A stretch of DNA of 64,000 nucleotides from NCBI GenBank assembly GCA_030062745.1, contig CP099850.1:6820001-6884000 (forward strand), in the 5' to 3' direction. Below, one piece after another: positions 1-12,369 of this stretch. Source of the stretch: Capitulum mitella (taxonomy: Eukaryota; Arthropoda; Thecostraca; Pollicipedomorpha; Pollicipedidae). Numbering within the stretch: the first letter of the stretch is position 1; each line of letters begins with the position of its first letter. The position numbers were made by a program, and so were the translations under genes. The notes under the pieces are model-generated. The model had not been told where the DNA came from. It ran no database searches and saw only the letters and a program-made list of their open reading frames with translations.

Positions 1-850
1 TACATTAAAATCGAGTTCTTGACACCAGCATTTATAAAAGAAACACGTAACACAGTGGAAACAATCAGTGAAATGCCCAGTTTCCAATAAATGAAATGTG
101 TTGCTTCATTTGGGTCAAAATACGACTGACATGGCCTGGACAAAAATATCAAAGGCCACGACTTACGGCATGAAGAATTATGGAAATATGGCTCAGTGTG
201 TATCAATATTAAAAATTCGGCCACGAAAAAAGGAACCAGCGCTCTGTCTCACATCACTAAAAAGTTTTTCAAGAAAAACCTCAGGGTGGAGGATCCTGAA
301 ACGACCACACCGTCAAGTGAGGATTAAAACTAGTTCGATTACTCCACATAGTGAAGAGTTCCATGACGATGTGTAATAAATTATTCGCGAATTGGAAACC
401 CAAAAGGAATTAGGCTAGATTCTTCTGGGCTGTGCTGGTTCCTCTTTGAAAAAACGATTTTTTAAACGGTTTTCTCGCCGCTTCGTGGAAAGGTTACGAT
501 TTAAAACGCTACGACACCAGCATAAGGCGATTCCGGGAGCACGAGCGATCCTGCGCCGTATTCGCAGGTCGTGTAATGCATTTGTTTCTTAACGAATTCA
601 TTTAAAACAGTTTCTCGTGTGGGAAGAAAATTACGCGACGAGCGGCGTATAAAACAAGCAGTCGTTTCTACTTCAAAACGGTGACAAAAATGCACATCAT
701 AGCCTGTGGATCTCGGATGCAGCTGGGGCGCTAACCTCATTGGTTGTCAATGGGTATGGGAAGTTATTTTCTCTTAAAAACGCCGGGATAAATTGAGAAA
801 CAAGTTTTGCCACCACGTCTTACAGACATCGGACGACCAACCAGTATCTG
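1..850. other. Unassigned non-coding DNA
   Basis: I see no gene, repeat or RNA signature here. Short open frames exist on both strands, but none resembles a protein family and base composition is ordinary. Confidence 0.4.
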
Positions 851-854
851 TTAA

Positions 855-2020
855 CTTTCTTCCCGTGCACCTAATAAATGGACGCATTCCAATGGGGAGG
901 GGGTCCTTATTCGATCAGTCCACGGCGATCGACTTTCCATAAGATAGATCGCATTTTCATCACAAATAAATTTGGAATCTTTTGTAAGTTGTGTAGGGTG
1001 GGTACGAGGGGGTCAAACAAATCAAAAGTGGAATTTCTTTCTTGCTGTAACTCCCATATTTATTGACTGATTTCCGTTTAACTGGCATTAATCGAGAGTT
1101 AATCGACTGCACGTTTTCCTTTAGCCCACACGACTAGAATTTGCTAAAATTCATAGGTATCTACAGGGCTGAGAAAATGGGCAGTATAGTTTCGGAAAAC
1201 TGAATTAACATAAAACCTAAGCATTCTTTGCTTTTACTAGTCATTGTCTATTTAAGTAGTGCAAGATATGTTACATTGTTTGTATAATGTTGGCATAAGC
1301 GGTATTAGGGACATGAAACGGGGGAAATGTCATGGTTGCATTTTCATCCAATCAGTCTTGTAACCTTTGACCTCGAATGACCTCAAATGACCTCGAAATC
1401 ACGGAAAGCGACCTTGGGATCATTTCGTGATACTTTAAAGGATTCCAATCATTTGAATTGTTTTTTTATTCCTCAACGGCCTGTTAATGGTCGCCGTGAA
1501 AAAGGGTACTCGCGAAGACGGTTTGTCATAGCTCCGCGGCCTGACCTAACAGCAACCTGAAATTTGGAGCACAAGTGGAGAACGTTATCGTAAGTCATAG
1601 ATATCCGTTTTGTTTCATTTTAAGAATAAGTGCCAAAAAGGTACTTAAAACTAATATTGGACTTTTGGGCCTGACACGGCCTTATAAGATTTGCTTTGGC
1701 AAATGAAAATATTTTTGCAGGTTTGTCCAATTATTTTACAATACACTTAAGGCGAATTTCACTTTCCATTTTAAAAATGACTTTTGGCAGCCATTTTTCG
1801 TCCACATGCGACAATGTAAAAAGGATTAAAATGTTTCCCTAAAAGATCCTTGGCTGCGCTCCTGGGCAAAACAAGGTTGCGAAAATTCTTCATAGCACGC
1901 AGAAAGAAGACGTAGAAAACACTACTAAGTTTCATAAACTTGCTCCAACAATCCTGGAAATGTCAAGCAAAAAGCGAACGGTGCTTCAGGAGTCCCCTCC
2001 TCCACCATACGGGAATAGGA
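855..2020 (+). mobile_element. TTAA family 1, old copy (~1.17 kb)
   Basis: TTAA flanks the element at 851-854 and 2021-2024. The right end reads ACGGGAATAGGA next to TTAA, a one-base variant of the family end CCGGGAATAGGG. The left end is diverged but alignable, with a G-run about 40 bases in. Internal landmarks are in family order: a block like 'ataactcc...aactggcat' near 1047, 'tttgtataatgttggcataagcgg' as two adjoining blocks near 1280, a cluster of TGACCT hexamers at 1368-1393, and 'catagctccg' near 1530. It carries no ORF of its own. The divergence makes it the oldest near-complete family-1 copy in the window. Confidence 0.75.
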
Positions 2021-2024
2021 TTAA

Positions 2025-3379
2025 AAAACCACCAGCCCTGTGTTGGATCAGCTTCTAATGGTGAAGCTGTCGTTCCTGCCATTTTTACGGAAAATATCGA
2101 GATTCCTTTTGTTTTACAGGGGTCAAGATGTGGCTGCATCATGTCGACTCCTTTTCAGACTTCGTTTCCAGCTTCGGCATTGTTTTTTGAACATCACAAG
2201 GCATGCTCCAATCATCCCATCTTTGTTCGCGATTCACGGTTGTATGGTCCACGAAACGCCCTTGCAAACAACGCACCCAATGCACGCATTAAACGCCATG
2301 TTAACACCTGCGAAATCTGGTTGGGTGCGTACCACAGCGATTTTCGTAATGAAGGATCAGATTCAAAATAGAAGGCAGTGATACCATTTCGTTGCAAGCA
2401 TTGGATAATTATCCCCATAGGACTGCACACCTGACGGTTTTGAGAATAAGGCACCTCGCTTTTTGATTTCGAATTTTTTAAACAACTTTGTGTGATTCTA
2501 GCCAATTGTTGGAGGTCTCTGACTGTAGCGGAGTCAAATGACCCCCGGACTCTTCTCTAGCTACGTTTTTGAGTGCGTATCCCCTTTCGGGGATCCCATA
2601 GCTGCCACCGCCACAAAAATAGTTCGTTCTCTGCCGCTATGTACGTTAATGTAAGTGTAATACTGATCTGGCAATGCAATCTCACAAGTGGGAGCAGACG
2701 TCCCGAGGCAATTAGGTATTCTATGGGTGGACTGATTTGCTTTCAAGATGAAATCGATATATGTCAAGAAAGCGTTTCCGTGTTAAAGGCGCGATAGGGG
2801 AGTTCGCTGGTGCCCAGTGTCGCCTTGAACTTGCACGAAATTCTCCGGTCCGGCGACAGCTGAGAAACGATAGCTTTTGGACCTGTGAAGTAAATATGTT
2901 AACTTCCAATTCATTGCAGTGATATTCAACCATATGCGAAACAAATGAAAAATATTTTTGGGTGTAGCATGTTCCGGTTACATGCGATTGCACATGTGTG
3001 ACACCATCACACGTAAATAAGACTCAGTACAGGGAATGTTGCGCAAGGAACCAAAATGTCCGACAGAACTTTCAGAAGGCCTTGGCCTGGCAGACGCAAA
3101 GCCGCAACTGACGTCGCCCCTCAATGATTTTCCGCGTACAAATATAAGTAAATTTTGATGTGCCTCCTGCCTTGCATAATTTGGTAGTTTTGTCGTTCCG
3201 AAGGATAAGGATAAATAAAATTACTAGCGTATGACTAAAGCCATTGAATTTTATTTTTTTCGATAGCAGCATCTTGCTTATTTACTGCACGTCGCAAGGT
3301 TCGTCCGTCTGTAAAACAGCTATTTCGAACTTCTACTCAATATGAAACTGCAAGAAAGTTAGACAAATACATTTTCGCC
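2025..3379. other. Unassigned non-coding DNA
   Basis: Overlapping short frames occur on both strands (for example 1940-2381), but none has a recognisable domain or convincing codon pattern. No repeat shared with the rest of the window was spotted. Confidence 0.35.
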
Positions 3380-3509
3380 CCACGTATATATTCAATCACA
3401 TACATTTAACGACTATGTAAAATGGCTTGTTCAGTCCGGTCATCACGACAATAAAATACAGTCTGGTGCCCGCTAACTCAGTGGCAGACGGTTTTTCAGA
3501 GCACGTTAA

Positions 3510-5897
3510 CCCGTCCCTCACTGGGCGGGGGACGGCTGACCGTCCCCCCCCCCCGAGGTTTTTCCAAGATTGTAAGAGAACGAACGAACGCAGCGTCACG
3601 TAACTTTGTGAACTTTTTGCTTGACCATTTTTTACACATTGTGCCAAAGTTTTGACCTCAGGTCAAGTCAGGTGTCTGACCTAAGTCAGGTTAAGGGGGT
3701 TTATGTCCAGGAAAAGATTAACGCCCTGTAACTTTTTCGGAAAATATGAAATCGCAATAAAACCTTCAGGGATCGGAGATCTTGATAAATGTAACAAAAC
3801 TGCTACCTCAGATTTGTTGCAATTTTCGGGATCATTGACCTGAGGACAACCCCATTTTGAAGATATTGCGTCGTTTTTCGGAATCTGAAGGATTCTTTTT
3901 ATAGCATTTTTGATGCGGGGCAATGCAGACATCTGTTTACCGTCAATGAACAAGGAATCAATGACTTCCAGCTATTGACCTGCGGACAGGTTACGAATAA
4001 CTGTTATGAGCCAAAATGCACCGCCGTCAAAATTGGTCATGAATTTTTTAGAACGGGTAGAAAGCGGAAGAACTTGTCCGCATAATTGCGAGTAATACCA
4101 AGAAGTTCAAAAATTATAAAAATCGCATGCTTTGGAAATAAACAGACTCCCGTGAACAAAGCTCCGCCGATCGTGCAGAATGATACCTACTGAATTTTTC
4201 CAAGATTTGAGCATGAGAAACCATCACAAGAACCATTAGGATTAACCCTTTTCCCGGAGGGCTAGACGGTATGACCGATTCCCGGCAGGGGGGGGGGCGG
4301 ATTCGGCCCCCTGAGATCTCGAGAACTAACCATCCGATTTCATCGCAAAAACGACAATCAATTTGCTATGACGTGACCTACATTTCTTACAAAAAGAAGT
4401 TCCCAAAATATTGAGAGAGGGTGGATACAAGGGGGCAAAAGGTCAAAATGGAGATATTTTTGGACTTATTATAACTCCGTTGTTTATTCACCTATTTTTA
4501 TTAAATTGCCATGACTCGAGACATTGTGGATAGTACTTTTACCGTTAGTCTTGCATTTGAAATTTTGGGAAGATTCATAGGCGTTCTCAGGGTTTTAAAA
4601 ACGGAAGGATTAGTTTCAGGAGAAGAAGTTCAAATATTATTATAATGTTCGTATAATGTTAGCACAAACGGTGCGAGGAACATAAAAATAGGGAACTGTT
4701 ATAGCCACATGTTCTTTGGGTCAACTCATGGCCTTTGGTCTCAAATAACCTCCAATGACCTTAGAGTCATTTGGAATGATCTTTTTTGCATTTAATATTA
4801 TTTGAAAACGTTTCCAGTCATTTGAATTCACTCTGTTACTAAAATTCCATTTTACGGCTGTTGTAACATGGGGTGCACGCACTGATTTTTTAGGTCATAG
4901 CTCCGTGACCCAATCTGACATCAAGCTGAAACTTGGTACACAGAGAGGTAGAGGGCAGAGAGCACTGTTCTACGTAAAACATTCCGGCTTTGGCATTTGA
5001 AAAAATGGCGCCCAAATTTTTGCTATAGAACCAAATTTTGACTTCTGACCTTCACCTAACCTTGTGAAGTGCCCTCAGACAAATAAAACTGTATTTATAA
5101 GTCGCCCAACTATTTGCCTATACATCCATAGAAAGTTTTAACTTCCGTCTCGAAAACGCTATTTTTGGTAGACATCTTCCTTTTACCCTCATTAGAACCA
5201 CAAATGGCTTGAGGTGCCTCCCAAAAACGTTGTCTAGCAAAATAGACAACAACGTTGTCTGGCAAAAACCGCTCCTGAGCAAAATAAAATTGCGACATTT
5301 TGTGACCATACATAGAAAAAAATAGCAAGGAAAAGTCGCCAGGTTTGGTGAAACTACGTCAAAAACCTTGGAACTCGCAAGCAAGGAGGAGGATTTAGCC
5401 CCTCTGCCGGGAACAGGGTTAAGAAATATCACACGAAGAGGCCTATGCCACAAAAAATAAGGATGGGCTTAAATTGGTTTCTGTTTATTTTATACCGCGT
5501 CCGGCTACAGCACCCACCGGTAGTCCACCGGTACGAAAATCGCTGTGTCTTGAACTCAACGTTTCGGCTTATATTTTAAAGAAATCCGACAAATTAGGCG
5601 CCTATCGGCATCTGTGGACTTATATGTAGCTAGACTTTCTTAATCACAGCCCCTGAGATCCAGGTCGCTTCTAGGTTTCATGCAGTCGGCGATGAGAAAA
5701 CGTAGATCGGGCGTAAATTGTTTACATGTTATCCGAAACTAAACATTGAGACCAGTTTCGAGCGCTGCTTGTCACGAGCTTCTCAACAGTGTGCTTATTT
5801 TTATCGTGCGACCAACTGTCCGTGATTTAAAGAGGGAGCGGCCAAACGCCTCTCCCTTGTCGAGCGTGGTCGGCGCTGACTGCCAGTCGGGCGCGGG
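3510..5897 (+). mobile_element. TTAA family 2, copy 1 (interrupted by family 1)
   Basis: TTAA flanks the element at 3506-3509 and 5898-5901. The left end is CCCGTCCCTCACTGGGC followed by a C-run. The right end, read inward, is CCCGCGCCCGACTGGCA. Without the nested family-1 element it is about 1.2 kb, matching copies at 12370, 51045 and 52164. It encodes no protein. Its outer TTAA lies inside the LINE C-terminal coding region, and LINE sequence continues on both sides, so it inserted after the LINE. Confidence 0.85.
4246..5418 (+). mobile_element. TTAA family 1, copy A, nested in family 2
   Basis: TTAA occurs at 4242-4245 and 5419-5422. The ends are CCCTTTTCCCGG and, inverted, CCCTGTTCCCGG. 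A G-run hairpin sits inside the left end and the usual family-1 internal landmarks follow. The related family-2 copy at 12370-13655 has an uninterrupted TTAA at the matching site (13089-13092), which directly shows precise insertion. It is non-coding. Confidence 0.9.
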
Positions 5898-7699
5898 TTA
5901 AAATGCGGTACTGGGAGATTTCGCACCTTGGACGGCAACGCGTTAAATGCCGATACAGCTGAGTACAGAAACGTCCGCTTGCCAGACTCACTGCGGGTGG
6001 GATGAGTCACACATGGGAGATCTCACACATGAGTCGTGTGCACTTCTGGTTGTTGGTGAAAGTCGCACCTAGTCACCAGTCTGATAGGCGAAGTTCCAAG
6101 CTGAGGTTTTCCAAACCGCTTTTCAGAAAAGTTCCAGTGAAACCTTCTTCGAAAACAGAAAAGTATGGCACATATGCATGCTGGAAGCACTTAGCCATCC
6201 CAGCTGGCGCAGTATACGTCGCTGATGCGTTGAAACTTCCTCCAGCCCGACACAACACACGCGAAGTTCGGGGTCTTTCACAGTTGACGTGTTTGGTCTG
6301 CACTCCTGGCGCCATACGCACTAATACAGTCCATTACGGGAGACGCCCTTGTATGACACTCGGAAGCACAGATATCGGAAGACCGTGTTTACACTGGCTG
6401 AGTCCAATTAGGAGACCCGTATAGCGGCTGACAGCACTGTCAGTCTGCCAAGATCATATGTCGGCGAAAGCTCATTCTTGCCGAGATTTTTCTCGTAAAC
6501 GATAGATGACCATAAACCCAATGGGAATGACAGTGACAGACCGGAGAGTATTGAGGTTTTGACGAGTGCCGAGTACAATGAGCTGTGTTTTCGGGGTATT
6601 AATTTTACCATTCTTTTCATGCCAATGCGACAGCCGAGTGAGGTTGCTTCCATTATGGTAACAAGGCCATCAGTGTCACGTGGTTTTCCTGAAATTAATA
6701 TCTGCGTGTCATCGGCGCACTGCGCGATGTCAGCACCATCAGTTTACAAGTCGGCGGCAAATACCGTTTACAGTATAGGCCCCAGGGCCGGTCTCTGATA
6801 CCTGCCTATGGGACTGAGCAGCGAACGTGACACGAAACAGCCGCCAGGGGTGTAGACACTTGAACTTTTTAGAGGTGATTCGAAAGGTAACATTTGAACC
6901 AACATGTGCCATTACCGTAGAGCACAAGCTTGTCGAAAAATGTTCGTGGCATCTTACGCCAAAACATTTGAACATGTCAAGAAAGCATAAAAGACTAATC
7001 CTACGCTAGTCCAAGACGCTAAAAACCTTGTCAGTGGTCGTGAGAAGGACCGTATCGGCGCAATGACTGAGCCGGAAGCCATGCTGGGTGGAGGAAAACA
7101 AGTGAAAGAAGTCTGCAAACAGCGGTTGGCATACAGCCAGTTCTGTGATCATGGCTTTGGTGGATAGGTTAGAGATGGGTTGTGATGATGGCTCAGCGGA
7201 TTTGGAGAATTTGGGGATTGAGTGTACGAGGGTGAGTTTCCAGGAGTCAGAAGTGGTGTGAGTCGCAAGACTGGTGTTAACTAAGTGGGCGATGACGTCA
7301 CATAAGAAACGGACGTGCAGTTTGATAAAACGCATGCAGCACTGCACGATGTAGTGTTGCGCATACACATTACGGTAAGAAAACGACCAAGGCCCGAAGC
7401 AGGAACCGCTTGGAAACTGGCAGGCATGGTCCTGGGGAATCCACTTTAGCTGCGGTGCGGACGCCCACCTCTAATAAGTGTCGGTTCAGGGTGTCCACGT
7501 CGATATTTGGTGGGGTTCCGGCTGTCTGACTGCGTGAAACCTCAATCCGGAAGCGGGCGTCTTTTCACACTGGACATGTCTCTCAGCCGTTTCGACAGAG
7601 TGATGCCTGACCCAGAGCGTCCAACTTTCTGAGAGGGCACTCCATTATCCGAGCAATCCGTGCCGAAGGACTTCTTTTCAATTCACTGGGCCGGAAAAT

Positions 7700-8814
7700 A
7701 GCCTTTAGATCAGGCTTCATGGCAAAATGAAGGGATGCCACGCTTTGAACAGTTCTGTATGACCCGCCGACTATTTTTGTGCCAATACAAAGTGAAGAAA
7801 ATAAACTGTGCTAAAAAATAGTAATAGACCCGTGCCCATATTACAGCAAAACATTTGTTGAAAGATAGTCTATACATTTCGCCCTTCGCCATTCACCCAA
7901 ATACACTTCATATCACCATACTAAGAACACGTAAGAATGCCTCAGATTTGGAAATCATAGAGTCCATTGAAATTCGTGACAAGAAGCCATCTCTGAATGC
8001 CATGACATCCTCCTGGACAGTCATCAAAAATCCTCTCCACACAGCATGAGATATGGCACACATTTATGTCGTATACGGCAGGTGATTATGTGAACTGCAT
8101 TTCTGTTACAGTTTACGAGATTACAAAATTTTTAGGTCAGTATGCGGCATTAAATCATCACATTGTGCATAGTTAAATTTGCATGATAGCAGTTTATGTA
8201 GTCATCTACGAGCAATACCTCTGATTTGATATCTTGGCCACTCGGGTATGTTGTAAGCCGTTTAGTATGCAATTATTGATTTGCGTTATACCGGTTACCA
8301 AATTTTAGTTACGTATTGCTTGTGTGGAATGTGTCATGTTCGATTAATACGTTTTATCAGTGTGTTTTGTGGTGTAATGTGCTGTGTATGTTTCATACGC
8401 AGCCTTCAAAACAAGAAGTAGAGCGACACGAACCGACACGCGACCCGACACGCGACTTTCATGTATGGAAAGTGTTTCTTGTCAGTCGCTCAGAAGAACA
8501 GCATACAACATTGGACTGTTTGTGTACAGCTTGAATGGACTATAAGTCAGCAGTGGTCAGATAAGCCGTGGTCCAATAAGCTGCAGTAAATTTCGTTGAA
8601 CATGAAAAACAGCAGTGATACCACGACGCTGCGTCAAGCTACATTCAAGGCAACGCGATCATGACGCCCACCTTTCATAGCTTGGTGACAGACTGCTGGC
8701 TGTTTGACGTCAGCGTCTGTTCTTGAGTCGGTAGGAGAACGTGCCGCAGCGTTGCGGTGTTGCCCATTTCGCCACTGATAATCCGGCAGCGCCTCGTATT
8801 GTGCCGGAGGTCGA
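7700..8814. other. Unassigned non-coding DNA
   Basis: AT-rich sequence with short frames only. I recognise no gene, RNA or repeat between the LINE remnant and the minisatellite. Confidence 0.35.
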
Positions 8815-9420
8815 TACTGTACCATCAGCCGTACAGCGAGTGACGTGAGCGGAGACTGCACCATCAGCCGTACAGCGAGTGACGTGAGCGGAGACTGTAC
8901 CGTCAGCCGGACAGCGAGGGACGGGAGCGGAGAATGTACAGTCAGCGAGGGAGGACAACGAGTGACGGAAACAGAGACTGTACCATCAGCCGGACAGCGA
9001 GTGACGTGAGCGGAGGCTGTACCGTCAGCCAGCGAGTGACGGGAGCGAAGACTGTACCGTCAGCCGTATAGCGAGTGACGTGAGCGGAGGCTGTACCGTC
9101 AGCCAGCGAGTGACGTGAGCGGAGACTGTACCATCAGCCGTACAGCGAGTGACGGGAGCGGAGACTGTACTGTCAGCCCTACAGCGAGTGACGGGAGCGA
9201 AGACTGTACCGTCAGCCGTATAGCGAGTGACATGAGCGGGGACTGTACCATCAGCCGTACAGCGAGTGACGGGAGCGGAGGCTGTACCGTCAGCCAGCGA
9301 GTGACGGGAGCGGAGACTGTACCGTCAGCCGGACAGCGAGTGAAGGGAGCGGAGACTGTACCATCAGCCGTACAACGAGTATCGGGGGAGTATGTATAGG
9401 CTGTACCGTCAGCTGGACGG
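8815..9420. repeat. 39-bp minisatellite, about 16 units
   Basis: Tandem repeat with a core like GCGGAGACTGTACCATCAGC followed by CGTACAGCGAGTGACGTGA. I counted about 16 units from the recurring TCAGC(C) positions. Most are 39 bp and several are 33 bp, lacking six bases (GGACAG or a variant). Both lengths are multiples of three, so long frames stay open on both strands; these encode a 13-residue repeat and are a by-product of the period. One unit near 8940 is more diverged. Confidence 0.95.
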
Positions 9421-9499
9421 AATCCGGCGTTTATGCGGCATGACCGCCTGCACACGCCCATCCACCGTTCTCAGTAGAGCATGCTCGATCTACAGTGTC

Positions 9500-10560
9500 C
9501 GCGGAAAACCTTGAGCTCTCATATATTTGTTTTGCTGGCACCACACAAAGAATAGTTGCGGCAACAAATGCATATCCTATCATCATTGTATTCACTTCCT
9601 AATACTTTGTCACCGTGAGCCCTGATGACCTGAATACGGCTGGGCATCGACTGGGCAATGATTTGGAAGTAATGCTGCTCCATATCCATCACCCACATCT
9701 TTTTCAGAGCCTCCTGCTGACCGATGACGTGTCGTGGTTGTGCAGTCTCCTCATCATGTAAGACCACACGTTGCTGACAGGGTTTAGGTCGGGTGAGTCC
9801 CAACATCTACCAGGTTAGCCAGGCCATTCTAGAACAGGAATGGAGATGTCTTGGAGGAGTTTTTGGACGAGATTTTTGACTTGTGGCAGAGAGCAGAGTC
9901 GTGCATTAAGACGCTGCGCTGGTGGTGGGTGAACGTAGGAAGGAAAATGATCCTCCAAAACATGGATGCGGCGTTTCCCTGTCATTGTTTTATTCCTGGG
10001 GAAGAAATGAATTCCTCCCCAACCCGAAACACAACCGAAACAATCCCACAAACAAACAAACAAAACACAAACAACAATGAAGAAACGAACAACAAACACA
10101 AACCATGACCAAAACAGGGTGTCTAGCAGTCTCTGACGTGTACCGCGAATTACACCTGACGGACCCAGTGGGACGTCAGACATTCTCCTGGCAGACGGTA
10201 ACGCATCGAAAGGTCAACTCATCACTTCATATCATCTTTCACTGCTCAACAAACTAGTCTTTGAGCTTGTTGGCAAATCGGAGACGTTGTTTCTTCATGC
10301 GTACAGTTAGCAGTAATTTTTGGCTGGTGAACGGCACGTCATCTTGAGGTCCTTCTGTAATTTCACCTGCATGGCATGCTCAAAAACGATTCCAAGTAGA
10401 TTGAGATGGAATTTTTTTTAGGTCAGCAGCCATAATTTGGGAGTTTTTGAGTGCTTCTCTCTTTCAGAGATGATCTGTAGATCTGGACGTTTTTCTAGGT
10501 CTACCAGGGATGACGTGGAATGACGTGGAACACCGTCAGGAGGTATATTGACGGACCCCG
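9500..10560 (-). mobile_element. Tc1/mariner transposase relic
   Basis: Minus-strand remnant of a DD34E-type transposase. The DNA-binding end is near 10507-10200 (motif 'GRPRKTSRSTDHL' followed by a stop). The middle, about 9990-9840, reads 'MTGKRRIHVLEDHF' and 'VQKLLQDISIPVLEWPG'. The catalytic C-terminal segment near 9815-9770 reads 'SPDLNPVSNVWSYMMRRL', and the tail 'QSMPSRIQ' lies near 9650. In active relatives the third catalytic acid is the E of 'PDLNPxEN'; here that position reads S. The frame shifts at least twice and an A/C-rich insertion lies at 10020-10107. The element is dead. Terminal inverted repeats were not located. Confidence 0.85.
10020..10107. repeat. CAAA/AAC-rich low-complexity tract
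   Basis: A run dominated by caaa, caac and aaac units lies inside the Tc1/mariner relic, where the transposase frame is disrupted. On the minus strand it yields a spurious hydrophobic stretch. Confidence 0.8.
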
Positions 10561-10569
10561 CCTTCGGCC

Positions 10570-11865
10570 GCTTGATGGTTGCTAGCCTCCTGCCTATGCG
10601 CCGACTTATCTCTTGAATTAACTTTGCCCTGAACTGGAACTAGTATCTGGGCTTCCTAAATGTCACTGAGATATTTCGCCGACATGATTACCGATTGGTA
10701 CGCAAAATACAGAACGTATCGTGACCACAACAAAAACATAAAATGAGCCTCTTACATGGAGAGATGCTACACCACCAAGTTACAAAGACCACTCGCCTAG
10801 CACTGGCTTAGTGGTGGCCGGACTTCGTAGTGCAGGCAAAAACAAATGCAGTAAGTATGTAACTTCTTCGTTGTTTAGCCTCCACTGAGAGCCTCTTATC
10901 ACGCATTAACATAATTTCTTCCGGCCGGACGGCTCAAGATTTTCTGCGAACATTGCACGTTCCGAATAGGCATGCCTGAACAGGCTCCATTTGTTTTCCC
11001 GTTCGAGAAATCAGCACGGATATAGATGCCGGAGCTCCTGACCAATATCCGAATGCTCGACCACTCGTTGATTTCACGCATGCGCCGGGGCGTCAGCGTT
11101 AACGAGTTTAAGTGTTTCGGACAGCTGACAGAGTCTCCGGCCAGCATTTAGACTAGTTCAAAGTTGGCTCTAGTTTTGCGATGACATACTTTTGGAACGT
11201 TACAGCTGAAGTTCACATCAAACTTCCATTAGCCCCTACAGACGCTGCGACGTTTAACGTGATAACGGATAGCTATTCAATGCTTGACACGGTACATATA
11301 CGCCACTTACCACGTTAACAGCGTGCGTCAATTTTAATGCTTCAGCCATGGCTGACGATGTCTGTATCATAAATATGTTATCATTACTTCTTAAATACTA
11401 TTCCGAATATTCAGTACTAAAACACTGCTTAATATCTCAGTCTCTTTCCAGTCAACGCCATGCTACATCCAGGCAGAGGACATTAATCCTACGGTCGTAC
11501 GGACGCCGTCGCTGAAAGAAATAATTTAGAAAGCATAACACTTGGTGAAATAATGTATTTCTTTTGATCTTGTCGTTTTAGTCATTCAGGATGGCCCAGG
11601 ACATCGTAATTTAGCATTCGTTTCTCCTAGCGACGGATGCGGCCTGGATGCAAAAAGAACTAGCTTCGGCAGGATTTGTGCCTTACTGTCACGAGGAATT
11701 TCGAGATGGTTTACAGGTGGCCGGTGACAGGCCGTGGTGATACATGCGTGCCAAATGTTAAAGCCAGGTCAGTACATCGGTCCATTTTAAGAGCCCAAAA
11801 CCCAGTTCGAGGCAAAGAACAGACTTGCAAGCGATTCATGACATTGGATACTGATTCACAGCCCA
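10570..11865. other. Unassigned DNA with one short minus-strand frame
   Basis: A frame at 10899-11147 (minus, 82 aa) is of moderate complexity but matches nothing I know. Nothing else was identified. Confidence 0.3.
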
Positions 11866-11867
11866 TG

Positions 11868-12005
11868 AAGGTGATTCTGATTCCAACGCACATTGGAAAA
11901 CAAAATGGATTCGATTATGGTTCAAACGACAGTTTTTGATTCCGATTCTGACGGATATTAGAAAACAGAAAGGATTCCATTACGATTCAAAGACCGTCTG
12001 TGACG
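11868..12005. repeat. Tandem duplication of ~65 bp, gattc-rich
   Basis: Two adjoining diverged copies share the order gattc-gattc / attggaaaacaaa or attagaaaacaga / ggattc / gattatggttcaa or gattacgattcaa. The motif GATTC recurs up to about 12058. Confidence 0.6.
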
Positions 12006-12069
12006 TCATGGAGTCGATTTGATTCAAGATTCGTGATTCGCGCTTCGATTAACGATTCGGTGTTCTGCC

Positions 12070-12365
12070 GAATAGCAAAAGCCGTGCTAATTTCTTTTAT
12101 TTGTGATATATACTAGTGTATTTATAGCCTGCAATAGCCTGGGCCCTCCATTGTCTAAAGGCCTTATATGGATTGTAGGTTGTATATCATGTACTGCATG
12201 ACATTTGTATGCATGGACATCAAGCACTGTGTCCAAATTCAATCTCCATTAATTATCATAGTGTAAAAAATCACAATACGTAAATACGTTTCTGTTCAGG
12301 ATTAAGTGTGAGGACAGCAATAGTCACCAATAATCATCCATTTCTAAAACTTCTTATATTTATGC
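12070..12365. other. Unassigned AT-rich DNA
   Basis: No gene or repeat recognised. Confidence 0.3.
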
Positions 12366-12369
12366 TTAA

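Larger units (their letters stand above)
3380..7690 (-). mobile_element. CR1/Jockey-like LINE, 5'-truncated, split by a TTAA element
   Basis: This is a relic of a non-LTR retrotransposon reverse transcriptase on the minus strand. Reading downward, a segment before the RT fingers lies around 7670-7380. The fingers/palm follow at 7368-7006 and contain 'SWKLTLVHSIPKF' and 'TQHGFRLSHCADT', typical of CR1/Jockey-type RTs. A motif-A-like 'FLDMFKCF' lies just below 7000, and the motif C region at about 6720-6680 reads 'CADDTQILISGKP'. The C-terminal tail 'GKRTFLYSAVSAFNALPS' lies at about 5980-5925. The frame is broken several times (shifts between 7006 and 6400, and stops). The sequence resumes at 3505 beyond the inserted family-2 element as '...ALKNRL'-like codons, as expected of a CR1-type C-terminus. 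The exact 3' end is not visible; 3380 is approximate. Confidence 0.8.

Noticed and set aside
5110-5453. Overlapping minus-strand frames of 72 and 111 codons
   Set aside because: They lie within non-coding family-1 element A and are not conserved as frames in the other copies.
8815-9420. Possible CRISPR array
   Set aside because: Units are directly tandem without unique spacers, and the genome is eukaryotic.
9099-9461. Repetitive 120-codon protein frame (minus) and 94-codon frame (plus)
   Set aside because: Both come from the 39-bp minisatellite, whose unit length keeps frames open automatically.
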